Part shown: positions 35,364 to 43,798 of the stretch, piece by piece | How positions within the stretch are numbered: position 1 is the stretch's first letter | Layout: each line of letters opens with the position of its first letter | DNA from: Kitasatospora sp052076145 | GTDB taxonomy: Bacteria > Actinomycetota > Actinomycetes > Streptomycetales > Streptomycetaceae | DNA length: 64,000 nucleotides | Direction: 5' to 3' | Assembly: GCF_052076145.1 (NCBI RefSeq) | Contig: NZ_CP197246.1 | Span: forward strand, 310,001-374,000 | The notes under the pieces: generated by a model | What the model saw: the letters and a program-made list of their open reading frames with translations, nothing else | What the model was told of the DNA's origin: nothing | Database searches by the model: none | Position numbers and translations under genes: made by a program

Positions 35364-37808
35364 ATGCACGGCTCTCTCCGGAAGGCGGCCTCGGCCGCCG
35401 CAATCCTCCTGTTCGGCGCCCTCGCCGCCGGACCGATCGCCACCCCCGCCACCGCCGCCACCCCCGCCGCCACCCCCAAGGCGAGCACCTCGATCACCGT
35501 GGACGGCAGCGGGCCCGGCCGGGTCTTCGACGGCGTGGGCGCCGCGAGCGGCGGCGGCGGCAACTCCCGCCTGCTGATCGACTACCCCGAGCCCCAGCGC
35601 AGCCAACTGCTGGACTACCTCTTCAAGCCCGGCTACGGCGCCGCGCTCCAGTCCCTGAAGATCGAGATCGGTGGCGACACCAACTCCACCGACGGCGCCG
35701 AACCCAGCTACCAGCACACCAAGGGCGCCGTCGACTGCAACCAGGGCTACGAGTGGTGGCTGGCCGAGCAGGCCAAGGCCCGCAACCCCGCTATCAAGCT
35801 CTACGGCCTCGCCTGGGGCGCTCCCGGCTGGATCGGGGTGAACGACCCCGCCAACCCCACCCCCGGGCAGCCGTACTTCTGGTCCCAGGACATGATCGAC
35901 TACCTGGTGGGCTGGTTCGGCTGCGCCGCGCAGCACCACCTGCCGATCGACTACATCGGCGGCTGGAACGAGCGCGAGTACGACGCCGCCTGGTACAAGA
36001 AGTTCAAGGCGGCACTGGTCGCGGGCGGACATGCCGGCACCAAGGTGGTCGGTGCGGACAGCTACGACTGGGGCCTCGCCTCCGCGATGGCCGCCGACCC
36101 GCAGCTCAACGCCGCGATCGACGTCGTCGGCATGCACTACCCCTGCGGCTACCTCGGCTCGATGACCACCTGCAACAGCACCCCGGCCGCGCAGGCGCTC
36201 GGCAAGCCGATCTGGGCCAGCGAGAGCGGCTCGCAGGACTACAACTCCGGTGCCCCGGCGGTCGCGCGTGCGATCAACCGCGACTACATCGACGGCCGGA
36301 TGACCTCGTTCATGAACTGGCCGGTCATCGCCGCCCTGTACCAGAACCTGTACTTCTCCACCGACGGCCTCTCGCTCGCCGCGCAGCCCTGGTCGGGCAA
36401 CTACTCGATCGGCCAGACCACTTGGGTCACCGCCCACACCACGCAGTTCACCCGGCCCGGCTGGCAGTACCTCGACCAGGCCAGCGGCTACCTCGGCGGC
36501 AACCGCGCGAACGGCAGCTACGTCTCGCTGAAGTCGCCGAACAGCAGTGACTACAGCACGGTGGTCGAGACCATGGACGCCACCGCGGCCCAGAGCGCCA
36601 CCTTCACGGTCACCGGCGGTCTGCCGACCGGTCGGGTGCACGTGTGGGCGACCAACCTGCGCTCCACCAGCCCGGCCGACTACTTCGTCCACCAGCAGGA
36701 CATCACCCCGGTGGGCGGCTCGTACTCGCTGACCCTGCAGCCCGGCTACGTCTACACGGTGAGCACCACCACCGGCCAGGGCAAGGGCTCCGCGACCTCG
36801 CCGGCCCCCGCACCGCTCGGCCTGCCGTACTCCGACACCTTCGACACCCCGGCCACGTCCACCTCGCCGAAGTACTTCTCCGACATGAACGGCGCCTTCC
36901 AGACCTCGAGTTGCGGCGGCGGCCGCACCGGCACCTGCCTGCGCCAGATGGCCCCGGCCGGCCCGATCCACTGGACCGACGAGCCGAACAAGGCGCCCTA
37001 CACCATCGTGGGCGACAGCAGCTGGGTCAACTACACGGTCGCCGCCGACACCCTGTTCGAGCAGCCGGGCGCCACGGAGGTACTCGGCCGGGTCAACCAG
37101 CAGGGCCGCAACGACAACGGGCTCAACGCATACCACCTGCGGCTGAGCGACACCGGTGCCTGGTCGATCCTCAAGAGCGACCTGAACTGGAACTTCACCA
37201 CCCTGGCCACCGGCACCGTCACCGCCCCGGGCCTGAACTCCTGGCACCGTCTCGCCCTGACCATGCAAGGCTCGACCCTCACCGCCGTGATCGACGGCCG
37301 GACCGCCGGCACGGTGACCGACCACTCCTTCACGTCCGGCATGGCCGGCCTGGCCCTGACGGGCTACCAGACCCAGCAGTTCGACAACTTCGCCCTCACC
37401 CCGGGCACCGGAACCGGCTCCTTCACCGGCCAGGTCACCTCCGGTGTCACCGGCAAGTGCCTCGACGCCGTCGGCGGTGCCGCCACCGACGGCGCCAAGG
37501 CTGCCGTCTGGAGCTGCGACGGCTCCGACCAGGCCCAGACCTGGACCTGGGACAACGGCCGGCTGCTGTTCGGCGGCAAGTGCCTGGACGTCGTGGGCGG
37601 GGCGACCGGGAACAGCTCCCTCGTCGACCTGTGGTCCTGCAACGGCGGCGCCAACCAGCAGTGGACCCCGCAGGCCGACGGCACCCTGAAGGGCCTCCAG
37701 TCCGGCCGCTGCCTCGACGACCCGGCCGCCAGCACCACCGACGGCACCCAGCTGATCATCTGGGACTGCACCGGCAGCAACAACCAGCGCTGGACTCTGC
37801 CCCAGTAA
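35364..37808 (+). CDS. Secreted GH59 beta-galactosidase-like enzyme with ricin-B domain
   Basis: 814 residues. A signal peptide (about 1-32) leads to a GH59 domain with Glu203 in GGWNEREY (acid/base) and Glu287 in KPIWASES (nucleophile). The second part carries a beta-sandwich and a C-terminal ricin-B lectin domain with NQQW and NQRW repeats. It shares long motifs with the divergent paralogue, for example SRLLIDYPEPQRSQLLDYL. Differences around the catalytic cleft suggest a different natural substrate. AGGAAAGG lies 8 nt before the ATG. The two genes probably work on the same class of polymer outside the cell. Confidence 0.9.
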   Translation: MHGSLRKAASAAAILLFGALAAGPIATPATAATPAATPKASTSITVDGSGPGRVFDGVGAASGGGGNSRLLIDYPEPQRSQLLDYLFKPGYGAALQSLKIEIGGDTNSTDGAEPSYQHTKGAVDCNQGYEWWLAEQAKARNPAIKLYGLAWGAPGWIGVNDPANPTPGQPYFWSQDMIDYLVGWFGCAAQHHLPIDYIGGWNEREYDAAWYKKFKAALVAGGHAGTKVVGADSYDWGLASAMAADPQLNAAIDVVGMHYPCGYLGSMTTCNSTPAAQALGKPIWASESGSQDYNSGAPAVARAINRDYIDGRMTSFMNWPVIAALYQNLYFSTDGLSLAAQPWSGNYSIGQTTWVTAHTTQFTRPGWQYLDQASGYLGGNRANGSYVSLKSPNSSDYSTVVETMDATAAQSATFTVTGGLPTGRVHVWATNLRSTSPADYFVHQQDITPVGGSYSLTLQPGYVYTVSTTTGQGKGSATSPAPAPLGLPYSDTFDTPATSTSPKYFSDMNGAFQTSSCGGGRTGTCLRQMAPAGPIHWTDEPNKAPYTIVGDSSWVNYTVAADTLFEQPGATEVLGRVNQQGRNDNGLNAYHLRLSDTGAWSILKSDLNWNFTTLATGTVTAPGLNSWHRLALTMQGSTLTAVIDGRTAGTVTDHSFTSGMAGLALTGYQTQQFDNFALTPGTGTGSFTGQVTSGVTGKCLDAVGGAATDGAKAAVWSCDGSDQAQTWTWDNGRLLFGGKCLDVVGGATGNSSLVDLWSCNGGANQQWTPQADGTLKGLQSGRCLDDPAASTTDGTQLIIWDCTGSNNQRWTLPQ

Positions 37809-37879
37809 TCCAGTGAGAGCTCTCCATCTGCCCTGGTCAACGACCTGGCGGTGGGGAGCGCAGTGGGCTGACGGTTCAA

Positions 37880-37914
37880 GGCGTGAGTGCCGGACGGCAT
37901 CAGGCACTCACGCC
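37880..37914. terminator. Bidirectional hairpin between convergent genes
   Basis: A perfect 12-bp inverted repeat, GGCGTGAGTGCC and GGCACTCACGCC, with an 11-nt loop, lies between the GH59 gene and the histidine kinase gene. Confidence 0.75.
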
Positions 37915-37976
37915 GCACCAGCTCCCGGCACGGAGACTGGCCGCCGATCGGGACTGCCAGTGCCCTGTTCCGTCCG

Positions 37977-39320
37977 TCAGCCCGTGGGAAGTGACACCAC
38001 GAACCTCGCGCCGTCGGGCGAGTCTGCAAGGGTGATGTCGCCCCCGGCGGCGCGAGCGAGGCGGCGGGCCAGGGGGAGGCCGAGACCCGCACCGTCGTGG
38101 CCGTCGTCCGGGTGCGCGCGGCGGCCCGCCTCGAATACGGCCGCTCCCACGGTCTCGGGAACACCGCAGCCGTCGTCGACCACCGCCACCAGCACCCCGC
38201 CGGGCCGCCGCTCGGACTCCACGGTGATCCGGCGCACCGCGTAGCGGCGGGCGTTGTCGAGCAGAGGTGTGAGGATGCGCTCCATGAGGGGGGCGGAGAC
38301 TCCGGCGGTCGCGCCGTCGCCGACCACGGTGACGGGTGGGGCCCCGGGGTGTTCCGCGGAGCTGCGCTCGGCCAGTACTCGGGCCACGTCGTCCACCGCG
38401 CAGCGACCGGGCACCGGGTCGGTGCGGGTGCGGGCCTCGGAGAGCAGAGTCTCGCAGATCCGCTGCATCTGGGCCGCGGCAGCGGCGATGGTCCCGTGCG
38501 AGGTGCGCTGGTCGTCGGGGTTCCGGCGGCGGGCGATGAGCCAGTCCGTCTCGGCGGTGATCATGGCCAGCGGGGTGCGCAGTTCGTGAGAGAGCTCGGC
38601 CGTCAGCTGTTGCTCGTGGCGCAGCAGCGCCGCTTGCCGGTCGAGGAGCTGGTCGAGGTTGCCGGCGAGCCCGGCGAGTTCGGCGAAGTGGCTGTCGGCT
38701 CCGAATCTCTGGGCGGTGCCGTGCTCGCTCCATTCGGAGGCCTGGGTGCTCATTTCGGTCACCGGCTGCAGGGCCCGGCCGACGACCCCGCGGGTCACGA
38801 GGTAGATGCCGCCGAGGAGGAGTACGCCGAGCCCGATCGAGCCGGCCAGTGCCGACCGCGCGGTGGATCGGTAGGCGTCCAGGCCGACCGAGGCGACGAC
38901 TGTGCCCACTTGTCGGTCCCCTGCTCTGATCGGCAGTGCGTACAGCCGGAAGGCGTGCGGCTCCGACGTGTCCGTGGAGGCCTCTCCGTTTCCGGCCAGG
39001 CGGTCCGCACGGTCCTGGAGCGCGCTCGGTGCGTTGGGGCGCTGGATCGCCGTGGCGCCCTGGTAGATCCAGATGCCCACGTCGAGCACCGTGTCGTCGG
39101 CCGGCTCGTGCTCGACGATCCGCCCGTCCGGTTGGGCCTCCAGGGTCGCGGCCACCGCCGCCGTGCGGGTCCGCACCAGGTCGTCGGCCTGCTGGCGCAG
39201 GCGCGCGCCCAGCTCCACGTTGAAGACGGCGGTGAGCACGGCGACCCAGATCGCGGTGGTGACCAGCGCGAGCAGGGCGAGGCGGCCGCGCAGGGTGGCG
39301 GGGGCTCTCATGATCTTCAT
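37977..39320 (-). CDS. Sensor histidine kinase
   Basis: 447 residues. Two membrane helices (about 12-34 and 155-175) flank an outer sensor domain of about 120 residues. A HAMP segment follows. The phospho-acceptor His is in LSHELRTPLAMI, and the ATP domain has LLDNARRYAV, VVDDGCGVP and GAGLGLPLARRLA. It starts 7 nt after the response regulator stop codon and forms an operon with it. The signal is unknown; the divergent membrane protein gene is a likely target. Confidence 0.93.
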   Translation of the reverse strand: MKIMRAPATLRGRLALLALVTTAIWVAVLTAVFNVELGARLRQQADDLVRTRTAAVAATLEAQPDGRIVEHEPADDTVLDVGIWIYQGATAIQRPNAPSALQDRADRLAGNGEASTDTSEPHAFRLYALPIRAGDRQVGTVVASVGLDAYRSTARSALAGSIGLGVLLLGGIYLVTRGVVGRALQPVTEMSTQASEWSEHGTAQRFGADSHFAELAGLAGNLDQLLDRQAALLRHEQQLTAELSHELRTPLAMITAETDWLIARRRNPDDQRTSHGTIAAAAAQMQRICETLLSEARTRTDPVPGRCAVDDVARVLAERSSAEHPGAPPVTVVGDGATAGVSAPLMERILTPLLDNARRYAVRRITVESERRPGGVLVAVVDDGCGVPETVGAAVFEAGRRAHPDDGHDGAGLGLPLARRLARAAGGDITLADSPDGARFVVSLPTG

Positions 39321-39327
39321 GTGGTCC

Positions 39328-39996
39328 TCATGCGAAGCGGTAGCCCACACCACGCACCGTCAGGATGCCCCGCGGGCTGCCCGCCTCCCGCAGCTTGCGC
39401 CGCAGGCGCACCAGGTACTGGTCGAGGGTGTTGTCGCTGACCTGGGCGCCCTCGGGCCACCCTGCGCGCAACAGCGTCCGTCTGCGGACCACCGCGCCGG
39501 GGGCGGACAGCAGGCAGGCCAACAGCCGGAACTCGGTCGGGGTGAGGGCCACCGCCTCGCCGCTCGTGGACTCCAGCACGTGCGCGACCGGGTCCAGCCG
39601 CAGGCCGTCGACCTCCACACCGGGCTCGCGGCCGTTGCGGCGCAGGGCGGCGCGTACCCGGGCCGCGAGCTCGACCAGGTGGAAGGGCTTGGCAAGGTAG
39701 TCGTCGCCCCCGGCCGAGAAGCCCGACAGTCGGTCCGCCAGCCCGTCGTGGGCGGTGAGGAACAGCACAGGCGCGTCGAAGCCCGCCGCGCGCATGGCGT
39801 GGCAGACGTCACGTCCGTCGGAGTCCGGCAGCCCGATGTCCAGGACCACGGCGTCCACCCGGTCGTGGACCGCGCGCAGCGCGGACGCCCCGTCGGCGGC
39901 GGTGAGCACCTCGAAGTGCTCCTCGCGCAGGCCTCGGGCGAGCACGTCGCGAAGTCCGTGGTCGTCCTCGACGACCAGCACGCGGTGAGCAGTCAT
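39328..39996 (-). CDS. OmpR-family response regulator
   Basis: 222 residues. The receiver domain has acidic EDD near residue 11, the phosphorylated Asp in VVLDIGLPDSDG and Lys in LAKPF. The C-terminal winged helix ends DQYLVRLRRKLREAG and GVGYRF, typical of the family. ATG 39996 was chosen because the receiver begins at once. It pairs with the downstream histidine kinase, and its start faces the divergent COG4705-like gene across 83 bp, where it probably binds. Confidence 0.93.
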   Translation of the reverse strand: MTAHRVLVVEDDHGLRDVLARGLREEHFEVLTAADGASALRAVHDRVDAVVLDIGLPDSDGRDVCHAMRAAGFDAPVLFLTAHDGLADRLSGFSAGGDDYLAKPFHLVELAARVRAALRRNGREPGVEVDGLRLDPVAHVLESTSGEAVALTPTEFRLLACLLSAPGAVVRRRTLLRAGWPEGAQVSDNTLDQYLVRLRRKLREAGSPRGILTVRGVGYRFA

Positions 39997-40079
39997 GCAG
40001 GCCAGTATTGCCCGGCTGCGGCACATCCCCGAACCGGTGCTCAGGTTGTGTTCAGGTCCGGGATGCGAGCCTCGCCCCC

Positions 40080-41708
40080 ATGGCTACCACCACGGAACGG
40101 CTCTCGGCCTCGCCCGACGCCCGACGGATGCTGAACAAGGTTCCCGAGGTCACGATCTGGTTCTGGGCCATCAAGGTCCTCTGCACCACGGTCGGCGAGA
40201 GTTTCGCCGACTGGATCAACATGACCCTCGGGGTCGGTCTGATCACCACCTCAGTGCTCTTCACCGCCGTGCTGGCCGGTGTCCTGGGCTGGCAGCTCAG
40301 CACCAAGCGCTACGTACCGTTCGTGTACTGGCTCACGGTCGTGGTGCTGAGCGTGACCGGCACCCTTTACACCGACATCCTCACCGACAGCCAGGGCGTC
40401 CCCCTCGCGGTGAGCAGCAGCGTGTTCGCTGTCGTCCTCGCCGTCGTCTTCGGGATCTGGTACGCCCGCGAGCGGACCCTGTCGATCCACAGCATCGTCA
40501 CCCGCCCCCGGGAGCTCTTCTACTGGCTCGCGGTCCTGGTGACCTTCGCCCTCGGCACCGCGACCGGCGACTGGACCCTGGAGCTCACGGGCTGGCCCCC
40601 GGGCATCTCCGTGCTCCTTCCGCTCGGGTTGATCGCGGCCATCGTGTTCGCGTGGCGCTTCGGCGCGGGCGTGGTGCTGTCCTTCTGGCTGGCCTACATC
40701 CTCACCCGCCCGCTCGGCGCCAACCTCGGGGACTGGCTCGCTTCACCCAGCGGTGACGGCGGCCTGGGTCTGGGGACCGCGGTGACCAGTGTGGTCTTCC
40801 TGGCCGCGATCCTCGCGACGGTCCTGTACCTCTCCCGTAGCCGCAGCGACGTCATCGAGGGCCGCAGCCCGGCCCGGACCGTGCGGGCCGCGGATCCGGC
40901 GCGCGAGAAGATCATGCTCGGCTACTACGCCGTCGTGGCGGTCGCGACCGTGGCGCTTCTCGTCTGGGCGCACCAGCAGCCGCACGCCGCAGTGGCGAGC
41001 GAGGAGGGTGACGCCCAGGGGCCCGCATCCGCCCCGCTCACCCCGGAGCAGGCGACGTCCTCGTACCCTCCGGCCGAGGTCGCGAAGCTCCGTACCATCA
41101 CCGCCGACACCCTGGCCAAGCTGAACGCCGGCGACCAGGCAGCCGCGACCACCCGGATCACCGACCTCGAAAAGACCTGGGACGACGACCAGCCCACCCT
41201 GCAGCCCAAGAACCAGCAGGCCTGGACCTTCCTCGACGGCGAAATCGACCAGGTCCTGAAGGCACTGCGCGCACCGAAGCCGAACAAGGCCACCGAGGCC
41301 GACGTTCTCAACACCCTTCTCGCCTCGCTCAGTTCGACGCCCCAGCAGTCACCCGCCAGCGCGCCTGCGGCCGGCGCGGCCGACACCCCCGCACCCGCGT
41401 CCGCTCCTCCCGCTTCGGGGCAGGCGACGTCGTCGTTCCCTCCGGCCGAGATCGCGAAGCTCCGTACCATCACCGCCGACACCCTGGCCAAGCTGAACGC
41501 CGGCAACCAGGCAGCCGCGACCACCCGGATCACCGACCTCGAAAAGACCTGGGACGACGACCAGCCCACCCTGCAGCCCAAGAACCAGCAGGCCTGGACC
41601 TTCCTCGACGGCGAAATCGACCAGGTCCTGAAGGCACTGCGCGCACCGAAGCCGAACAAGGCCACCGAGGTCAAGGCGCTCGACACCCTCCTCACCTCCC
41701 TCGGCTGA
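40080..41708 (+). CDS. COG4705-like membrane protein with duplicated outer tail
   Basis: 542 residues. The first 290 form about eight membrane helices with the repeated FWAIKVLCTTVGESFADWI, FYWLAVLVTFALGTATGD and FWLAYILTRPLGA motifs of the COG4705 family. Its members are often paired with two-component systems. After residue 300 a further helix leads to a hydrophilic tail. The tail contains two nearly identical blocks of about 83 residues (KLRTITADTLAKLNAG, then TTRITDLEKTWDDDQ) separated by a Pro/Ala linker. The blocks resemble a periplasmic helical domain. Function unknown; control by the divergent two-component system is likely. Confidence 0.85.
   Translation: MATTTERLSASPDARRMLNKVPEVTIWFWAIKVLCTTVGESFADWINMTLGVGLITTSVLFTAVLAGVLGWQLSTKRYVPFVYWLTVVVLSVTGTLYTDILTDSQGVPLAVSSSVFAVVLAVVFGIWYARERTLSIHSIVTRPRELFYWLAVLVTFALGTATGDWTLELTGWPPGISVLLPLGLIAAIVFAWRFGAGVVLSFWLAYILTRPLGANLGDWLASPSGDGGLGLGTAVTSVVFLAAILATVLYLSRSRSDVIEGRSPARTVRAADPAREKIMLGYYAVVAVATVALLVWAHQQPHAAVASEEGDAQGPASAPLTPEQATSSYPPAEVAKLRTITADTLAKLNAGDQAAATTRITDLEKTWDDDQPTLQPKNQQAWTFLDGEIDQVLKALRAPKPNKATEADVLNTLLASLSSTPQQSPASAPAAGAADTPAPASAPPASGQATSSFPPAEIAKLRTITADTLAKLNAGNQAAATTRITDLEKTWDDDQPTLQPKNQQAWTFLDGEIDQVLKALRAPKPNKATEVKALDTLLTSLG
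41049..41298 (+). repeat. Intragenic repeat, copy 1
   Basis: The 250-bp block encodes the first copy of the tail domain. It repeats at a constant 372-bp offset with only a few base changes. Confidence 0.9.
41421..41670 (+). repeat. Intragenic repeat, copy 2
   Basis: The second copy differs mainly in the first 30 bp (Ser-Tyr-Pro to Ser-Phe-Pro, Val to Ile) and at Asp to Asn in LNAGN. Long runs are identical at the DNA level, which points to recent duplication or gene conversion. Confidence 0.9.
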
Positions 41709-41748
41709 GCGGCCTCGGGCGGCGCGCTGACGCCTGACCGGACACGGC

Positions 41749-41781
41749 GAAGGGCGGCCCGGACAGTCCGGTCCGCCCTTC
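41749..41781 (+). terminator. Strong hairpin after the COG4705-like gene
   Basis: A 16-bp stem with one mismatch, GAAGGGCGG...GAC and GTC...CCGCCCTTC, around a single A, lies 40 nt after the stop codon. Confidence 0.7.
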
Positions 41782-42155
41782 ACCGTGGCCCACATAGCGG
41801 CCGAGATCGGAGTCTCCAGGGCAACGCCACACCTGGGTGGATGCACCGCCGCACGTTTCCGCCGACGCGCAGTTGCAGCGGTACTCCGGCGTTGAGGGTG
41901 ATGACCGGGAGTTCACGGGTGCACACGCCGTCGGCACCCAGATGCTGTCCGGTCACTCGCCAGATGAAGCCAAGTCACGCCTGCACGGCGGCTTCCCAGC
42001 TCCGCAAGCACTGCCTGACCGCATCAAGGCCCCGCGTCACCGGTCCCGGGCCGATGCGGCAGACTCGGTTCCGGGCGAGCAGATGCCCTGGCGGTGTACG
42101 CGCAGACCAGGCCCGCGCCCATCGCCTTCGACCGAACCGCATCGAGGAACAGCAG
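41782..42155. other. Interval without a supported gene
   Basis: 374 bp. The frame of the next gene is open across most of it, but the encoded sequence is Pro/Arg/Cys-rich and lacks a ribosome-binding site, so I treat it as leader or non-coding DNA. Confidence 0.35.
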
Positions 42156-42677
42156 TTGACCCCGTACTCTCTCGCGTTCTACGTGGACGTCGTCACCACC
42201 GGCACCGTGCTCGGCGTACGCCCGACGGACTCTCCCGACCGCGTCACCGAGGTCCTCGGGTCGGACTTCGCTGAACACGTCTTCGACGACCACTCCATGG
42301 TCCGTGGCTACGGGCTGACCGAGTTCTACTGGGACCGTGCCCACGCCGACCACCCCTGGTCGGGCCATCACTTCTCCTTGCAGGTGCACAGGCTCGCGCA
42401 CCAGGACCGCACGACCGCCGACGCGACGCTCCGCGCCCACTACGGGCGGTTCGCCCCCAGGCTTCGGTTCGGGAAGCTGCAGCGACTGCTGGGGCGTCGC
42501 GGCGTCCCCCTACTGGAGGTTCCGGAGAGCCCGGCGAACGCACCGTACTTCCGGAAGTTCTGGCAGCCCGATTCCCAGGTCGCCGTCTCCGTCATCGGCA
42601 CCTGCGGCGAGTACCGGACGCCGGCCAATCTGCAGGTCGGCGATGTGTACAAAATCCAGGCGCCGGTTGACCACTGA
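42156..42677 (+). CDS. Hypothetical protein, 173 residues
   Basis: A soluble protein with no signal peptide. It begins TTG ACC CCG TAC, with GAGGA 7 nt upstream, so TTG is the probable start. Motifs include VLGVRPTDSPDRVTEVLG, DDHSMVRGYGL and FSLQVHRL; the last 50 residues have a CGEYRTP segment. The VLGxDF-type and FYW motifs recall proteins that stand beside polymorphic toxins in streptomycetes, and an orphan immunity protein is possible. I cannot confirm it. Confidence 0.65.
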   Translation: MTPYSLAFYVDVVTTGTVLGVRPTDSPDRVTEVLGSDFAEHVFDDHSMVRGYGLTEFYWDRAHADHPWSGHHFSLQVHRLAHQDRTTADATLRAHYGRFAPRLRFGKLQRLLGRRGVPLLEVPESPANAPYFRKFWQPDSQVAVSVIGTCGEYRTPANLQVGDVYKIQAPVDH

Positions 42678-42721
42678 CGAAGCACAGTGGCGTGGGGCGG
42701 CCGCGAGGGTCTGACGCCTTC

Positions 42722-43216
42722 TCAGCCGAACGGATTGTTGATCTCCGCCGTCAGGTGGATGTTCCCGGTGAGGGTCTGCGAGGGGTAGATGGTGCACGAG
42801 GCGGTCACCACCCCGTTCTTGGCGGCGAAGGGGATGGGGGACGTGCAGGCTCCGACCCGAGGGCCTGACGAGTCCCCGGACTGGATGGTGAAGGTCACCG
42901 ATGCCTGGCCGGCCACCGTCCCCCTGTTCGCGAAGGTCCCGGAGACCGGGCACCCGGTGGACTGACACGATCCGTTGAACTGGATCCCCGAGGTGAGGAA
43001 GTGCACCTGGCCGCACCACAGGCCCAGGCACGGGGTGGATTGGGCAGGTTTGGGCACCGGAGCGGCGGACTGAGTGGCACCGGCACCACCCGTACCGCTC
43101 AGTTTCGCCTTCAGGTCCGAGAAGTTGTGGATACCGAAGAACGCGGCGAGCGTGAGGGCCGTGCCCACCCCCGCCAGCCATAGCTTCTTGTCCTCACGGC
43201 CTGACTCCTCCGCCAC
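42722..43216 (-). CDS. Small membrane-anchored protein, AFFGI-NF-DL type
   Basis: 164 residues. One membrane helix (about 13-30) ends in LAAFFGIHNFSDLKAKL, matching the protein at 9370-9861. A Gly/Ala/Pro linker leads to a secreted beta-rich domain with six Cys (CLGLWC, CQSTGC, GACTS, TASC), which could form disulfides. The start is GTG; GGAGGAG lies upstream. It looks like an anchored extracellular domain of unknown function. Confidence 0.75.
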   Translation of the reverse strand: MAEESGREDKKLWLAGVGTALTLAAFFGIHNFSDLKAKLSGTGGAGATQSAAPVPKPAQSTPCLGLWCGQVHFLTSGIQFNGSCQSTGCPVSGTFANRGTVAGQASVTFTIQSGDSSGPRVGACTSPIPFAAKNGVVTASCTIYPSQTLTGNIHLTAEINNPFG

Positions 43217-43300
43217 GGATCGCCCCCATCAAATCCGGTACAGCCACAGACAGTTGAACTTAGCAGAACTGCCCCGCGACGCGGCCTGGGAAGCCGGTGT

Positions 43301-43672
43301 TCAGGAGAGCGTCGACAGTTGGCGCCAGCGTGGCTGCTCGGTGACCGTGCAGGCCAGCGCGAGCAGGGTGACCAGCACGGCGACCGGCTTCGGCCAGACG
43401 GCCCAGGATGCCGCGACCGCTGCGGCCAGCTCCATCAGCACCAGCCCGATGGTGCCCCAGCCGGGGACGGCGACCGGTGCCACCACCTTCTTGCTGTCCC
43501 CCGGCGTGCCGATCACTGCAGGCAGCCCGATCAGCAGCACCAGCGAGAGCACCGCCAGCAGGGGCGAGTACCGCCACAGCGCCCAGGGCGCGGCCACCCA
43601 GGCGACCAACTCGGCCAGGACCCGCAGGACATCGGCGACCGGAACTGCGGATTCCCTAGTACGCGTGTTCAT
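43301..43672 (-). CDS. DUF2568 (YrdB-like) membrane protein
   Basis: 123 residues, almost entirely hydrophobic, with about four membrane helices. The pattern LAELVAWVAAPWALW followed by GTPGDSKK fits the DUF2568 family of small membrane proteins. The ATG is at 43672. Function unknown. Confidence 0.7.
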   Translation of the reverse strand: MNTRTRESAVPVADVLRVLAELVAWVAAPWALWRYSPLLAVLSLVLLIGLPAVIGTPGDSKKVVAPVAVPGWGTIGLVLMELAAAVAASWAVWPKPVAVLVTLLALACTVTEQPRWRQLSTLS

Positions 43673-43798
43673 GGGCGGGAGTGTGCCACGCGGACGGCAG
43701 TGCCCGACAGGGGCGACCAGCGCGGGCCGGTGACAGTTGGGGTGTCACCGGCCCGCAGGGGTGTCGGGCGGGGCCTACGGATTGGGCTACGGCTTGGC

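Noticed and set aside
35313..37907. An 864-codon open frame antisense to the right GH59 gene
   Set aside because: The plus strand has a signal peptide, catalytic motifs and lectin repeats; the antisense frame has none.
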